Part shown: in pieces, positions 53,767-64,000 of the stretch
How positions within the stretch are numbered: position 1 is the first letter of the stretch
How the letters are laid out: each line of letters begins with the position of its first letter
Origin: Amylostereum areolatum
Taxonomy: Eukaryota > Basidiomycota > Agaricomycetes > Russulales > Stereaceae
Assembly (NCBI GenBank): GCA_012932865.1
Contig: SAXG01000019.1
Coordinates: forward strand, 372,001 to 436,000
DNA length: 64,000 nt
Reading direction: 5' to 3'
Made by a program: the position numbers and the translations under genes
The notes under the pieces: generated by a model
The model's input: the letters and a program-made list of their open reading frames with translations, nothing else
Databases searched by the model: none
What the model was told of the DNA's origin: nothing

Positions 53767-54202
53767 TGTGAGTACAGTGATGGACGGTTGGGGTGAGGAG
53801 ATGTTGTACACACACGGAGACGGGCGACTTGGTTAAATCATATGAGGGCTGGAAGCTTCGATGCCTTTTTGGTGTAGTTGGAATACACATACAAGAGGCG
53901 AATCACGCCACCTCGTGGTATACCGTCGCGTTGAGAACAGGCGTAAAAGCTGTCATATCCCGCCTATCAGTTTATTTTTGCGGACAGAGGTGCTTTATTT
54001 ACCTCCGTCACGGCACGCGTTGTATCCACGAGGTGCGGGCGTAAAGTTGCGCTGCATAATGATCGCGATTGGTAACAACTTCTGGAGGAACGAAGCGGAC
54101 GTAAGTACTGCGCTCTTCTCATGAACCTGCCTGTTCCTCTTCCTACCCTCATCCGAACGCCTTGCATCTTCAAAGTGAGCTGCGCACCCTCACCTTTCAG
54201 CC
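53767..54202. other. Short spacer between divergent genes
   Basis: The shared promoter region of Hsp70-like copy 2 (minus) and coiled-coil copy 3 (plus). No gene is recognised. Confidence 0.4.
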
Positions 54203-55491
54203 ATGAGTGGAAGAACCAGAACCAGCCGTGACGTATGTTTGTTGTTCTTGTTTACCCCTGCGATAAGGCGTTGATAAACGTGGAAACAGGTTCCCACGAT
54301 CCGTGATGCAGAGAGGAAACTGATGGAGGTCGAGAAGAGGGCCGTATACTTCGAGCGGAAGTACAACCGTCTGACAGAGGCTTGCAAACACAAAAAGTCA
54401 GCTCTCTTGAAGGCAGACAGAGAACTAGAAGTCGAACGGAGAGCGCACGATGAAGAAGTTCGTGCGCTGACTCGTCGCAACGAAGAACTCGCGGCGCTCC
54501 TCGAAAGGCGGTCGACGGAGCTTAGCGCCGCACAGGCGCTCTTGCCTTCTCCAGGGAACCTCACGGACAAGCAGGTCGTCGACATGGTCCAAGAGCTGAA
54601 CTACGAGCTATCGCAGACCGCGATCGTCCTCTCCGAGTCTTTCGAAGATCAACTCCAAGTCAGACCCGCAACTGAAGTCCTCTCGGAATCGATAAAAAAC
54701 CTCCAGCGTTACGTTGGAGCGCGCATGGTCGACCTCCTTCGGTACAGCCGTAAAGGCAAGACGAAGCTGGATGCGACAACAGTGCTTCAGATTGGCTTCC
54801 AAGCCTGTCTCGCATTCTGCGTGCACCATTTCGTGTCTCAGTGGTGCTTCGCGTCGGAGATGACCAACACCGACATAAACTCGGTATACAAATCTCTCTG
54901 CAGGACGGGTAAGTTTCATACGTTTCAAGTGAGGACGGTCGACTTACAGGATATCCAGAAAAGGACTACGTCGCGATGAAGTGGCGGAACCTCACAAGGA
55001 AATATGCCCGAGAGGCTCTTGACAGACCCTCACTCGAGGCCGAACTTGTGAAGACAATGGTGAACGTTCTTGCCGATGCTGTCGTCGTTGCAGGATTTGC
55101 TGTCCCAGGCCAAGACGCAGACTCGATCGAAGCAGATCTCATCTCCAAGACTTCACAGAGAATGGAGGAAATCGCCCGCCTTGCGATGAACCTGAACGGA
55201 GTTGTCGGCCAGGATTTTTCTCCCTACACGATGACGCCGTACATCGCCGATTGCGGCAGCCCTTTCGACCAGGAGACGATGGTGGACGGCTTCAGTGACG
55301 TAGCGGAAGCTGGTGCCCCGGGTGCGAAAGTGGATAAAAGGGTTATTTGCTCGACGGACATGGGCCTTGTACGGGTGGAAGGAGTCGGGGGAAAAGAGTA
55401 CGCGGTACTGGTGAAGCCGACTGTGGCTCTCGATGTTCTGTTGGACCATGGTCGCGACCGTGACTCACTAGTCGTGGTGGTATCTCACTGA
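54203..55491 (+). CDS. Coiled-coil family copy 3, short form
   Basis: Exons 54203-54232, 54290-54908 and 54950-55491 give 396 residues. The first exon (MSGRTRTSRD) is tiny and there is no obvious membrane helix, unlike copies 1 and 4. A coiled coil (ERKLMEVEKRAVYFERKYNR and on) leads to the family domain: LSAAQALLPSPGNLTDKQVV, MVQELNYELSQTAIVL, WRNLTRKYAREALDRP, AMNLNGVVGQDFSPY, VICSTDMGLVRV and VLVKPTVALDVLL. FLGTQD is replaced by LLPSPGN. All splice sites are GT-AG and in phase. It may be a soluble paralog; function is unknown. Confidence 0.75.
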
Positions 55492-56075
55492 CATTTTTCG
55501 GAGGGAGATTTTGTCGTCTGCTTCCGTCTTGTTCGAAACATTTCCAGTCGAATGTCGTAGTTACCGAGACCGTTTTCATTGAGGAGGAAGAGCGAGTGAG
55601 AAAGCAACATCAATGTTTTCACGCGTGACTAAGTCGCCCCGTTACCGTTACCGTGATATCACTGATATGACCGTCACCGTGACCGGTCCTGTTTTCGTGT
55701 TTCTCTCCATTTTCTCTCCGCTTCTGTGCACTGGGCTTGCACTGGGCTGCTGGCGATGGGCGTGGCTGCACGTCTACTTCTCATCGTATAACTTACGCCT
55801 TTTTCACCCGCCTTTCATCTGTGGTAATGCTATGAACTTATCGGACACACTTCGATCGCGGTTATTCCGGGCGCAAAAATCGTGCACGGAGGCGTGGTAT
55901 GTGATCCTAGGACAGCGTGGACTGACATGCGTCTTCTAGGGCACGGAACCCAAGGAGGGCAGTCCATGGACAGCGCATGCCCTAGAGGGCGACTAAAGGA
56001 GGCCTCGTTCTGTCTTCGCTTCTCGAGCGTCCTCGACTCCTCCCCCGCTGTCTTCACCACCCACCATCCGCCACC
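55492..56075. other. Spacer between two coiled-coil paralogs
   Basis: No gene is recognised. A CCGTTACCGT-type low-complexity stretch lies near 55637-55690. Confidence 0.4.
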
Positions 56076-57756
56076 ATGCCCTTCCGTATCAAAACTTGGA
56101 CCATCTTCCTCGCAATCTTGAAGTTTTTTGGATGGCCATTGACTTTTCTCATCAATCGGCGCAAGAAGGCGGAAGAGCAACGACGCCTCGTGGACTCGCT
56201 TGTCGTTGAGCGGGATCAGACGAAGAACACCGCAGCACGGCTGGCGCAACTCCTGGAGGCGACCCAGAAAGCGAAGGAGAAGGAGTTGCGGGCGAAGGAT
56301 GACGAATTGCAAGAGAAGGAGGGCGCTTTGCGGATGAGGGAGGGCGAACTTCGGGTGAGGAACGACGAGTTGAGGATTTCGCGCGAGGACGGGCAGGAGA
56401 AGGCACACAGGATCACCACCCTCGAAGCCGAAGTCCGCGATACCACCGTCCGCTGCAATTCCCTCAGCCGCACCCTCCAGGACGCCCAGGCCTCCCTCCG
56501 CCAGTCCGAAAACGCCATCTCCCAAAACCAGCGCCAAATCCACAGCCTCCAGAAATCGCTCGAGCAGAAGACGGAGCTCCTCGACACCCGCTCGAAGGAG
56601 CTCTCCGCCGCCCAGGTTTTCCTCGGCACCCAAGACGCCTACACGGATACCCAAGTGATGAACCTCGTGTCCGACCTCAACTACGAGATCCAGCAGGCGG
56701 CGGTCTCCCTCGCGGACGTGGTCGTGTCGGTGGGCGAAATGGACGCCACTCCGCAGCGGTCGATCGATCCAGCCGTTCTGGAGATGGTCGAGTCCATCGT
56801 GGGCGATCGCATGATCAAAAACCTTCAGGCGGCGAACCATGCGGAAGACCCGCTCCTGCTCGAGCTTGCGTTTCAGGCGGTGCTCGCGAGCGTATCTCGG
56901 GTAGTCGCCACTCGATGGCATTTTGGTCCATACCCTCAGGACCCGTTCGAAGGCACCTTCGAATTGCTTTTCCTTGGGGGTAGCTCTAGGTCTTCCTTGT
57001 GACGCTACCGACAACGGCTGACAAATCCTTACAGAGCCTGGCGCCGTGTCTGGCCGATGGCGTTCTCTGTCACGCAAGTATGCCAAAGCAGCCCTTCAGT
57101 CGGAGACAGACCCGATGGAACCTGCGGTCCACGCGTTCGTCACCAACCTCGCCTATATCACAACCCTTGCGGGCTTTGCCTCGGCATCGGACGCCGTCGA
57201 AGCAAGACTTACGGCCAGCGTCGGCGAAAAACTCAACGACATCGCCGTCATGGCCCTCAGCCTGAACAAGATCGTCGGCGAAGAGGTCACCTCGAGCGTC
57301 CTATCGCCCACCATCGTCAAGCCAGGCTGTCTCTTCAGCACGACGGCCATGGAGGACGCGTACAGTGGCGAGAATCCCGCGGAAGAAGGGGCTCGTGCTC
57401 TCTGCACGACCAGCCTTGGCTTGGAGCGACGCGTCAAGAAGGACGACGGAACGGTCGAGACGACGGTGTTGGCGAAACCGAAGGTGGCGCTGGAGAGTAT
57501 TGTGGGGATGCTGATCGGGCCGGAGAAGGACTCGGACGACGAGTCAGGGGACTCCGACGATGAGTCGTACATCTCGACCCTTGAGCAGGACGACGTCTTG
57601 ATAGCGGAGAGTCCCCCCGCCAAGGTCGTTCCGCTGGAGGTTGAGAAGACGGATACCGCGCACGTGACCTCTCCCCCAGTCGAGTCCGATCCTCTGTCCC
57701 CACTTTCTGACACCAGTACCCTGTTCTCTCCCCCGCCCGTCTTTCGTGATATGTAG
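56076..57756 (+). CDS. Membrane-anchored coiled-coil protein, family copy 4
   Basis: Exons 56076-56979 and 57035-57756 give 541 residues. A membrane helix (TIFLAILKFFGWPLTFLI) lies near the start. A Glu/Lys/Arg-rich coiled coil with repeated KELRAKDDELQEKEGAL units follows. The conserved domain reads AQVFLGTQDAYTDTQVM, LVSDLNYEIQQAAVSL, DPLLLELAFQAVLASVSRVV, GRWRSLSRKYAKAAL, ALSLNKIVGEEVTSSVL, ALCTTSLGLERRVKKDDG and VLAKPKVALESIVGML. The Asp/Ser-rich tail is disordered. It is the closest relative of the gene at 37537. It is the clearest full-length family member. Confidence 0.82.
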
Positions 57757-58464
57757 ATCTTGACTTGTGTACTCTTTGTATGATACGATAAGTATGACGT
57801 TGAACTATCACCGAAAAATGTGGTGACGAAAACGTGGTGACAGTCACATGTCACATGTCACCAGCCATCACCGACGATTCACCGTGACTCGCCGTGACTG
57901 AGCCACCTTTCCGAGTTCCAACGCAAAGTGACTTACGCACCTCCTCACTTCTACTCGCCTGCACTCAACGCCCCTTGGGCACTTCATGCATCCATTCCAC
58001 TGCTGTAATGAGCACGGTTGGACAAACTCAAGCCTGTCTATCAACACATTGTCAACGGAGAACACAGGAGAACACATGAGGGAGTCCGACGCGTGTGCAT
58101 AGGGTTTTGCGGGGCGATTTCAGGAGCTTTAGCTGTATTTCTCAGGTGCTGTCCTTGCCTTGCCATTCGTGTTACACAACCCCGTTATCCGACTCTGTAC
58201 TCTGGCTTCATATCCAGACCAGTCACCACCACGGCCACGCGTGCACCGCAACATCTGCGTTGTATACTTGCTTATAGACGCGATATTTTCCTCGAGATGA
58301 AACAGGGGGAGGTCAGTTGCTAGTGCGGGTATCATCACAGCGTGGCTGTTCAAGACGCCGGTACATCGCCCATGCATGCGATCGACTGATGGCTGTACTT
58401 ACATGAATTACATGAACTCTGCGCTACGCACAATCCAACTGTCCCCGTCCTGTTCTCCATCGCC
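57757..58464. other. Spacer, no recognised gene
   Basis: Open frames are short. A small palindromic stretch of GTCAC/GTGAC words (about 57835-57860) is present. Confidence 0.4.
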
Positions 58465-60348
58465 ATGTCTCTAACTCCCTCAGTCGACTCCCCCTTGGAC
58501 ATCTCCGGAACCCCCACGACGAACCCTTCGCCCACCCGCGCTCGCTCATCCACACGTAGGGCAAGGCAATGGCTTCAATCCACCCTTCTCAGAAAGACCA
58601 ACTCGAATACCATGGCCCCGCCGTCTGATATCGATCCACCGCGTCCTCTGGCGCTGCATGGCCCCCCTTCGCTTCCAGACTTTTCTATACAGCTTCTACC
58701 GGCATCTTCGTCCTCTGGAACGTCGTCGCCCATCCCCCTGAGAACGCCTGATATTCCCGGGGAACAATACGCCTACACCAGTCTCGACGGACACTCCGCC
58801 GTGGACCTTCAGCCCTTGACGCTTCCCGTTCCCCGGAAATTCTGGGAGAGCGCAACGGACGACCGCGAATTTACGACGCGCTCATCCCGGCGCTCTGTCG
58901 ACGGCGGCGATGCGCAGCGGAGGCTTTACGTCGATTCGGAAAACAGTTCCGTCGTGTCATTGTGGGTGGATTCTCGCTCTGGCGTCGAGATTCTAATTTA
59001 GTTACTCTGACTCCAGGGATATACTGGTCCGTGGATTGCCTGCAGCTCTCTATGACTCGCCTCGGACGCCGTATTCTCGTCATCAAGTCTTTCGTCCGCA
59101 CGCGTATGTTATGTTGTCACTGCAATGCGTTGTCGCCTAACAGCTGCGGCGTCCTTTACTAGGCGTGTGAGCAAGAAGGACAGAGCCTTGAGGGATCTCG
59201 CCGACGAGTGCGTGACGCCGCCGTTTCGAGAGCTTGTCAGACCTTCTAACCCACCTTGGTAGTCCAGGGAGTCCTGTTCGAGGTGTCACGGACTTCGACC
59301 GAATTTTACGGCCTTCGATGCCCTTGCGCGATTTCGAACTTCGTGGGTGGTGCGCTTACGCTGGCATAGGCGTACCCGACTATTTTTACCATTCCGCGAC
59401 GCGCACGGTCACGGACATCGACCTCAGGTCCTCGTCTGCACTGAATGCGATCTCAGACATGATGAACGAGACTGGCGACATTCTTCCTCCGCCTGAAGGC
59501 TGGGAGCAGTGGCTTTGTGCCATGTCGACGGAGGGCGGCCTACCGATCCAGTGCTGGATCAACCACGAGACGAAGTGCGTGTCGTCGACCTGTCCAGCCG
59601 GTCATACCTCGGATCGACCCTACCGCGGCCCGTCTAAAAATGAAAGTGCGTATTTTCCTTGATTCCATGGGCGCGCAGAGATGGAACGAAGGTCAGGGTT
59701 GGAGATGGAAGTTCGGTACTGGTCGTATGTTGAGGCGCACCCGTCCCACGGATCCATCTATCATCGCACCATCTCGACGGCGATGAGCGAGCTTAAGAAA
59801 TACCACGCCGGTAAGTAGGCAGTCTTTTGACACCGTGAACAGATGAACTGACTTCACGGATCGCAGAACACGTCTTGTCGATTCCCGGACGTTCAGCGCC
59901 ATGCCTTACTTTCGAAGAGTGCCAAACGTTAACGGACTCTCTCCGCTCTCTCGACGATTCACGTACGTCTTGCCCGCTTCTCTCCTGCCATTTCTCCTGA
60001 ACATAACGTTATGCAGCCCACACGCCGTCCGAAACCGCGTTCACGAAGGCGACGATTGCCGCGCGCATACACCTTCGCATTGGTGAGTTCTTCCAACTTT
60101 ACGCCGCCTCCGAGTTGTCGAGGGCGTGGTTTTCATCTAGGACGTTCGACTCCTGATTCCCCTGTGTAGCCGTTTCCCGTCTCTCCGCCGTTTCGCCACC
60201 CAACAAGATCGATCTTTTCGGGCTACAACTCTTGATCGCGAAGCTACGCGAACTCCTGCATATTCTTGGATCGGTGCACGCCCTTGCTTCCGTTTTCTAT
60301 GTTTTTGTAAGGCATTGTATGCCTTTGATCCGATGTTCCGTTTACTGA
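58465..60348 (+). CDS. WW-like family gene, copy D
   Basis: A likely first exon starts at ATG 58465 (MSLTPSVDSPLDISGTPTTN...), Pro/Ser-rich, to about 58960. Short exons cross 59160-59260. The core exon (about 59283-59645) reads LRDFELRGWCAYAG, DYFYHSATRTVTDIDLRSSS, LPPPEGWEQWLCAMS and CWINHETKCVSS. Next exons hold MEVRYWSYVEAHPSHGSIYH, LTFEECQTLTDSLRSL and ATIAARIHLRIG. The last exon carries a hydrophobic stretch (LLIAKLRELLHILGSVHALA) and ends at 60346-60348. The core block resembles a degenerate WW domain. The first exons are less certain than the core. Copy E is its nearest relative. Confidence 0.65.
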
Positions 60349-60616
60349 ACGAATACATGCATAGGCGGGAGTGGTGCTGTGCATCGTCACGCGCTGTTTG
60401 TTCTAAAAGCGTATCATCATCACTTTCCTGTCGAGTCAAAATCCCCAAGCGTCGGGCGGGTGCAAAAGTGACTTATTGAATGCGGAAGCCTCCGTAGCAC
60501 GATTATGTATTTACTTGTCTGTCAAGCTAGATTGTAGCGAGATAAATCACAGAGAGATTCTTCTTCTTCTTTGGTCAACCGAGACCAGGTGAGCGTGGAG
60601 CGGGCAGGAACCTGTA

Positions 60617-61280
60617 GGGCACCACGGGCATTGTCCGGTATTCCGCAACCGGGGAGGAATTGCTGATGTATCTGAAAGCTATCCTTTATTCCTGGACCTG
60701 GATATATCATAAATATTCTATAATGAACACCTTGGAAGCTAAGTAGTGAGATGGACAAAATAGGTTATACTTGTCAGATGCACAGTCTCCGGTGGATGCC
60801 TCGCAAAGAAGTCATTTGCTGGACCTCCTCATGATGCCTTTCATGAAGCGCAGATGCCACGGAAATAAGTCATCTCATCGGTGGATCTCCCGCAAATAAG
60901 TTGTCTTGACCGGGGATCTTTCGCAAATGTGTTCTTTCAGTGGTCTGAGAAGTCGCATGATAAGAACATCTTTGCAACTCATCATCGGACTCGAACAAAG
61001 CAGCAGTGGAGCAGTGGCAGATATCTCGGGAACATCTCATTTCCTTGACCTCAAGGCAAACACGTGGAGAACTCATTTGCATGTCCTCTTCATGACTTCC
61101 GGAGATCTCAAAGGAATAAGTTGTTCAGGGTACCTCGGCGCTCTACAACCAGGTGCGGAATATCTATTATTTCGATGAGATTAACCACTCAGCCGGCAGG
61201 TCCTGATAAAGACTGCTTTTAGACTTATTTTAGACTTATTCCCGGATGCGGAATACCGGCCAATGCCCGTGGTGGGGCCC
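60617..61280. mobile_element. TA-flanked inverted-repeat element
   Basis: The left end GGGCACCACGGGCATTG continues to CCGGTATTCCGCAACCGGG. The right end is its inverse, CGGAATACCGGCCAATGCCC with a GTGGTGGGGCCC terminus, differing by a 3-bp indel and a few bases. TA lies on both sides (60615-60616 and 61281-61282). The 664-bp interior contains degenerate repeats of CGGTGGATCTCCCGCAAA-type words (near 60790, 60878 and 60910) and no gene. It is probably an older MITE or a deleted transposon. Confidence 0.7.
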
Positions 61281-61446
61281 TAGGGGGGGCGGGCCCGGCC
61301 CGGTGGCCGCCCGCTCATTGCCTTACCGCACACCCCCTCCGGAGTTGAACGCACTCCGTCCAAGCGAAATCGCCTTGATACACCGATCGTTTCTCGTCAT
61401 CTCACGTTCCCCACCCAACTCGCAGAAACAACAAGCGACCAATACC

Positions 61447-63113
61447 ATGCCTGTGTACCGAACCCGCGAGAGACCCAGCCTATTTAGTATGTGCCTTCTT
61501 CTCCCACTCTCTTTTCAAGTTGACAGAACTAAGAGAAACCGACGAACATGCAGCACCAGAGGTGGAAGATGCATTCAAATCCCCCCCTGAAGCCTGGAAA
61601 GCTCCTTCCCTTTCACCCGCTAACTCACCCTTCGAGCCAGATCACAGAACGTTCGCGCTCACTTCCACCTCCTCTTCCGCCGCTGCCACCGCACTCGCCT
61701 TTTCTACTTCCACCCCGCCACCCGCCGCTTTCCTCTCCGCCGACTCTCTCCAGTCCTCCTCCTCCTCTTCCGCACCCGCACCCGCGCCCGCACCGACAAC
61801 CACATTCGGCCTCGCGGTGCCCGCAGTTCTCTACGACACCGCTCCCCGTCCACGTCCCAGAAGCTTCAGCTTCGTTTCGACTTCAAGGTCCGTTCAATGC
61901 TGCCTGCTATCCCACGGTCGTCTCTTATCTCGCCAATCGCTGTGTACATACGTCTGATTCCCTGCTTAGACGCTTTGGGGAACGAGATTCCACCGCGGGT
62001 TCCACTGTACAGTGCGTCCCGTTATTCCTCCGCATCTTAGCAGCGATATAGGGACGCGTGCTAGTAGGGTCGATACGGCCTGCCACGAGCCTGTGCGTGA
62101 TCTCGACGAAATCATCCAGACCGCAAAACCCATGCGCGAATTCGAGCTTCGCGGCTGGAGCGCTTGCGTCGGCGCAGACGACGCGACCTACTTTTACCAT
62201 CGCGCAACCCAGATCGTCACAGACATGGACCTTCGCTCCAGCTCAGCACTGAGCTTGCTCTCCGATATGATGGACGTCACGTGCGTGGTTCGACCCCCGC
62301 CGGACGGGTGGGAGCTTTGGATTCAGATGCTACCATCGACAGCAAGCGATGTACCGACTCGATGCCACTGGATCCACCACGAGACGAGGTGGATATCCCG
62401 GACTTGTCCTGAAGACGATGACTCCGAGCGGTGCTCCGGCCTCTCCAAGACGGAAAGTAAGCTCTTCCCGCGAGTGCTCAGGCCATTTCGCGTTGATTGG
62501 TTGATTGTAGGACTAGAGATGGATATTCGATATTGGTCGTATGTCGAAGCCCATCCGTCGCATGAGTCCGCGTATCTTCGCACCGTCTCTAGCGCGATCA
62601 ACCTGCTGACGAGATGTCATGCGGGTAGGCGTCGCCTTTCGTTCTGTGCTCCCGGTTCTCAACCTTTCCATCTCGCAGAGCTCATTTTATCGACCCCTGA
62701 TCGCACCGCACCACCGTTCACCTTGGACGAGTGCCAAAAGCTCACGGATATGATCAACTCCCTGGGTTCAGGTATACTTTGTATTCCTTCCCCTGTCTTT
62801 GGCAAACCGACTCAGCACGTGTAGCGCATCTCTCCCCCGAAATGGCGTTCACGAGAGCGTCGATCGCGGCGAGGATCCATATCCGCATCGGTAACTACTT
62901 TCCTTGATACATCGCTGTCCTCCTCATTCATCTAGTTCGCCAGCCACTTGCCGCCTGTCGAGCGTTTCCTCGGCATCAAGTTCCGCCCTAATACTCCGCA
63001 ACCCCACGTCGTTGATCATCCAAGCGTCACGGGACGCTTTTGCGTCTCAGCACGTCGTCATGACCGTATTCTACGTTCTGGTAAGTCCTCGCAGTCTTAC
63101 CGGTGTCCCATGA
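61447..63113 (+). CDS. WW-like family gene, copy E
   Basis: A short first exon (MPVYRTRERPSLF) splices at GTATGT 61488 to a Pro/Ser/Ala-rich exon (LRETDEHAAPEVEDAFKSPP and on) reaching about 61890. After smaller exons the core (about 62046-62458) reads MREFELRGWSACVGADDATY, FYHRATQIVTDMDLRSSSAL, PPPDGWELWIQ and CHWIHHETRWIS. Then come MDIRYWSYVEAHPSHESAYL, FTLDECQKLTDMINSLGSG and AFTRASIAARIHIRI. A last segment with MTVFYVLV is placed near 62926-63113. The core is intact. The first and last exons are less certain. Confidence 0.65.
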
Positions 63114-63301
63114 TTCGATATTCACGACGCACCCAGGCAGGAGTTGTTTTATGTCTCGTCGTCCGCTGTGCGCTTTGAACCGTGGACCCTACTATTACCA
63201 TGTCATCGCGTCTTTCCATTCAAACGGCAAGACGAAAGGCTCCGTTATCGTATTGCTATCTCCGTGGAAAAATAAGCGTACATTGTACAAGTCAGTCAAT
63301 T

Positions 63302-64000
63302 TCAATCTGCGATGGTCACTGCCAAATCATCGTCGTATACCACGGATGCCGGGCCACTGTTCGTCATCATCGCGTCAGACTTGTACCAGGTTATAAGCGA
63401 AAGGTCTCTCACCGTTTCTCAACACCCTGCGGGATTATGGGGAAATGTCAGAATACAGACAATTCTGACCGGAGTAGGAAACGTGACCAACATTCTCTGT
63501 CCACGCAATTTGCGCTTTAATTTCCGTGAGTCCCAAAGACAACACGACCGAAAAATTCTGATTGTAGTAGAGACCTTGAGGGCCCGTATGCGATGTACCC
63601 TTGAGGCCGGAAACGTCCCCAGAAACAGTGCATAACGCACTGAACAACTCTGTGCGTCGGTGAAATCATTCGTACAGTACGTACTAATCGGCGGAACAGG
63701 TACAATCTGACGTACCAGCTTCGTCGTCCATGAAACACGGAGGAGTGTACCCACGATAACATCGAATGGCCAAAGAGATACGTTGAAGCGGCTCCTTTAG
63801 GGTGTAACAGAAGGACCTGCGAAATTCTGTAGTCTCTGATACTTGTACTCCCTACCACATTTACGAAAAAACAGTAAGGCTTATGACAGTGACAGTGACG
63901 TGGTCGCTCACCTTCTTCAGGATACTGTCGAATGCATTATCAAGACGCTTTTCCCCATCGGCCATGTCTATGACTTTGGAGCGACGGGATTCGTGCTTGT
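63302..64000 (-). CDS. HSPA12-like Hsp70 family protein, copy 3, C-terminal part
   Basis: This is the end of a minus-strand gene that continues beyond the window. Blocks from right to left: VIDMADGEKRLDNAFDSILK; then an exon with IRCYRGYTPPCFMDDEA; then YYNQNFSVVLSLGLTEIKAQ and IAWTEN; and a final acidic segment GPASVVYDDDLAVTIAD with stop at 63302-63304. They align with the ends of copies 1 (TELKAIISWTHN) and 2 (LTELKAHLAWEHK). Introns with GT-AG ends fall at matching places. The ATPase core is not in the window. Confidence 0.7.

Noticed and set aside
55830..57086. 418-codon minus-strand frame
   Set aside because: Antisense to coiled-coil copy 4, which has family homology, splice sites and a membrane helix.

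Overview
The window is nuclear DNA from a filamentous basidiomycete, most likely an Agaricomycete. The evidence is genes split by many 45-80 bp GT-AG introns, a Ty3/gypsy chromovirus with a terminal chromodomain, and protein families typical of mushroom-forming fungi: NACHT-WD40 STAND proteins, DUF6535 membrane proteins, HSPA12-like Hsp70s, F-box/LRR proteins and several lineage-specific families. No rRNA, tRNA or CRISPR was seen. I cannot name the species.

Bases 1-14656 are a nest of retrotransposons. The oldest layer is a decayed Ty1/copia element (RT-RNase H at about 2272-4018). Its 3' LTR starts at 4030 and is cut into three pieces (4030-4056, 6888-7124, 14648-14656) by two later insertions. 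A Ty3/gypsy copy runs in from the left edge to 2114. A non-coding LTR element (4057-6882, target duplication CACGC) sits in the copia LTR. A near-intact Ty3/gypsy element (7125-14642, target duplication TGAAC, LTRs identical on reading) sits in the next part of that LTR.

Bases 14657-30122 hold host genes: a nonsense-mutated member of a WW-like family, a decayed DUF6535 gene, a complete NACHT-WD40 gene with 14 near-identical WD repeats (19106-24414), a second WW-like gene, a TA-flanked MITE, an intact DUF6535 gene, and a glycolipid-transfer protein of the HET-C type (29206-30122, minus strand). In Podospora, NACHT-WD40 proteins (HET-D, HET-E) and the GLTP protein HET-C are the interacting partners of a heterokaryon-incompatibility system. 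Finding both within 5 kb is the most interesting feature of the window.

Bases 30123-41400 hold a multi-pass membrane gene whose two halves are separated by unexplained sequence, a WW-like gene broken in its exon by a second TA-flanked MITE, an unresolved membrane-type locus, and two members of a coiled-coil family. Bases 42151-64000 hold three HSPA12-like Hsp70 genes (the last cut by the window edge), a poly(A) retroposon with a 15-bp target duplication, a quinone oxidoreductase with one GC-AG intron, a two-exon F-box/LRR gene with a duplicated N-terminal module, two more coiled-coil family genes, two more WW-like genes and a third TA-flanked inverted-repeat element.

The non-transposon part is dominated by families present in several copies each (WW-like x5, coiled-coil x4, Hsp70-like x3, DUF6535 x2), mixed with broken copies and young insertions. 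That pattern suits a fast-evolving accessory region. Only the quinone oxidoreductase looks like ordinary metabolism.
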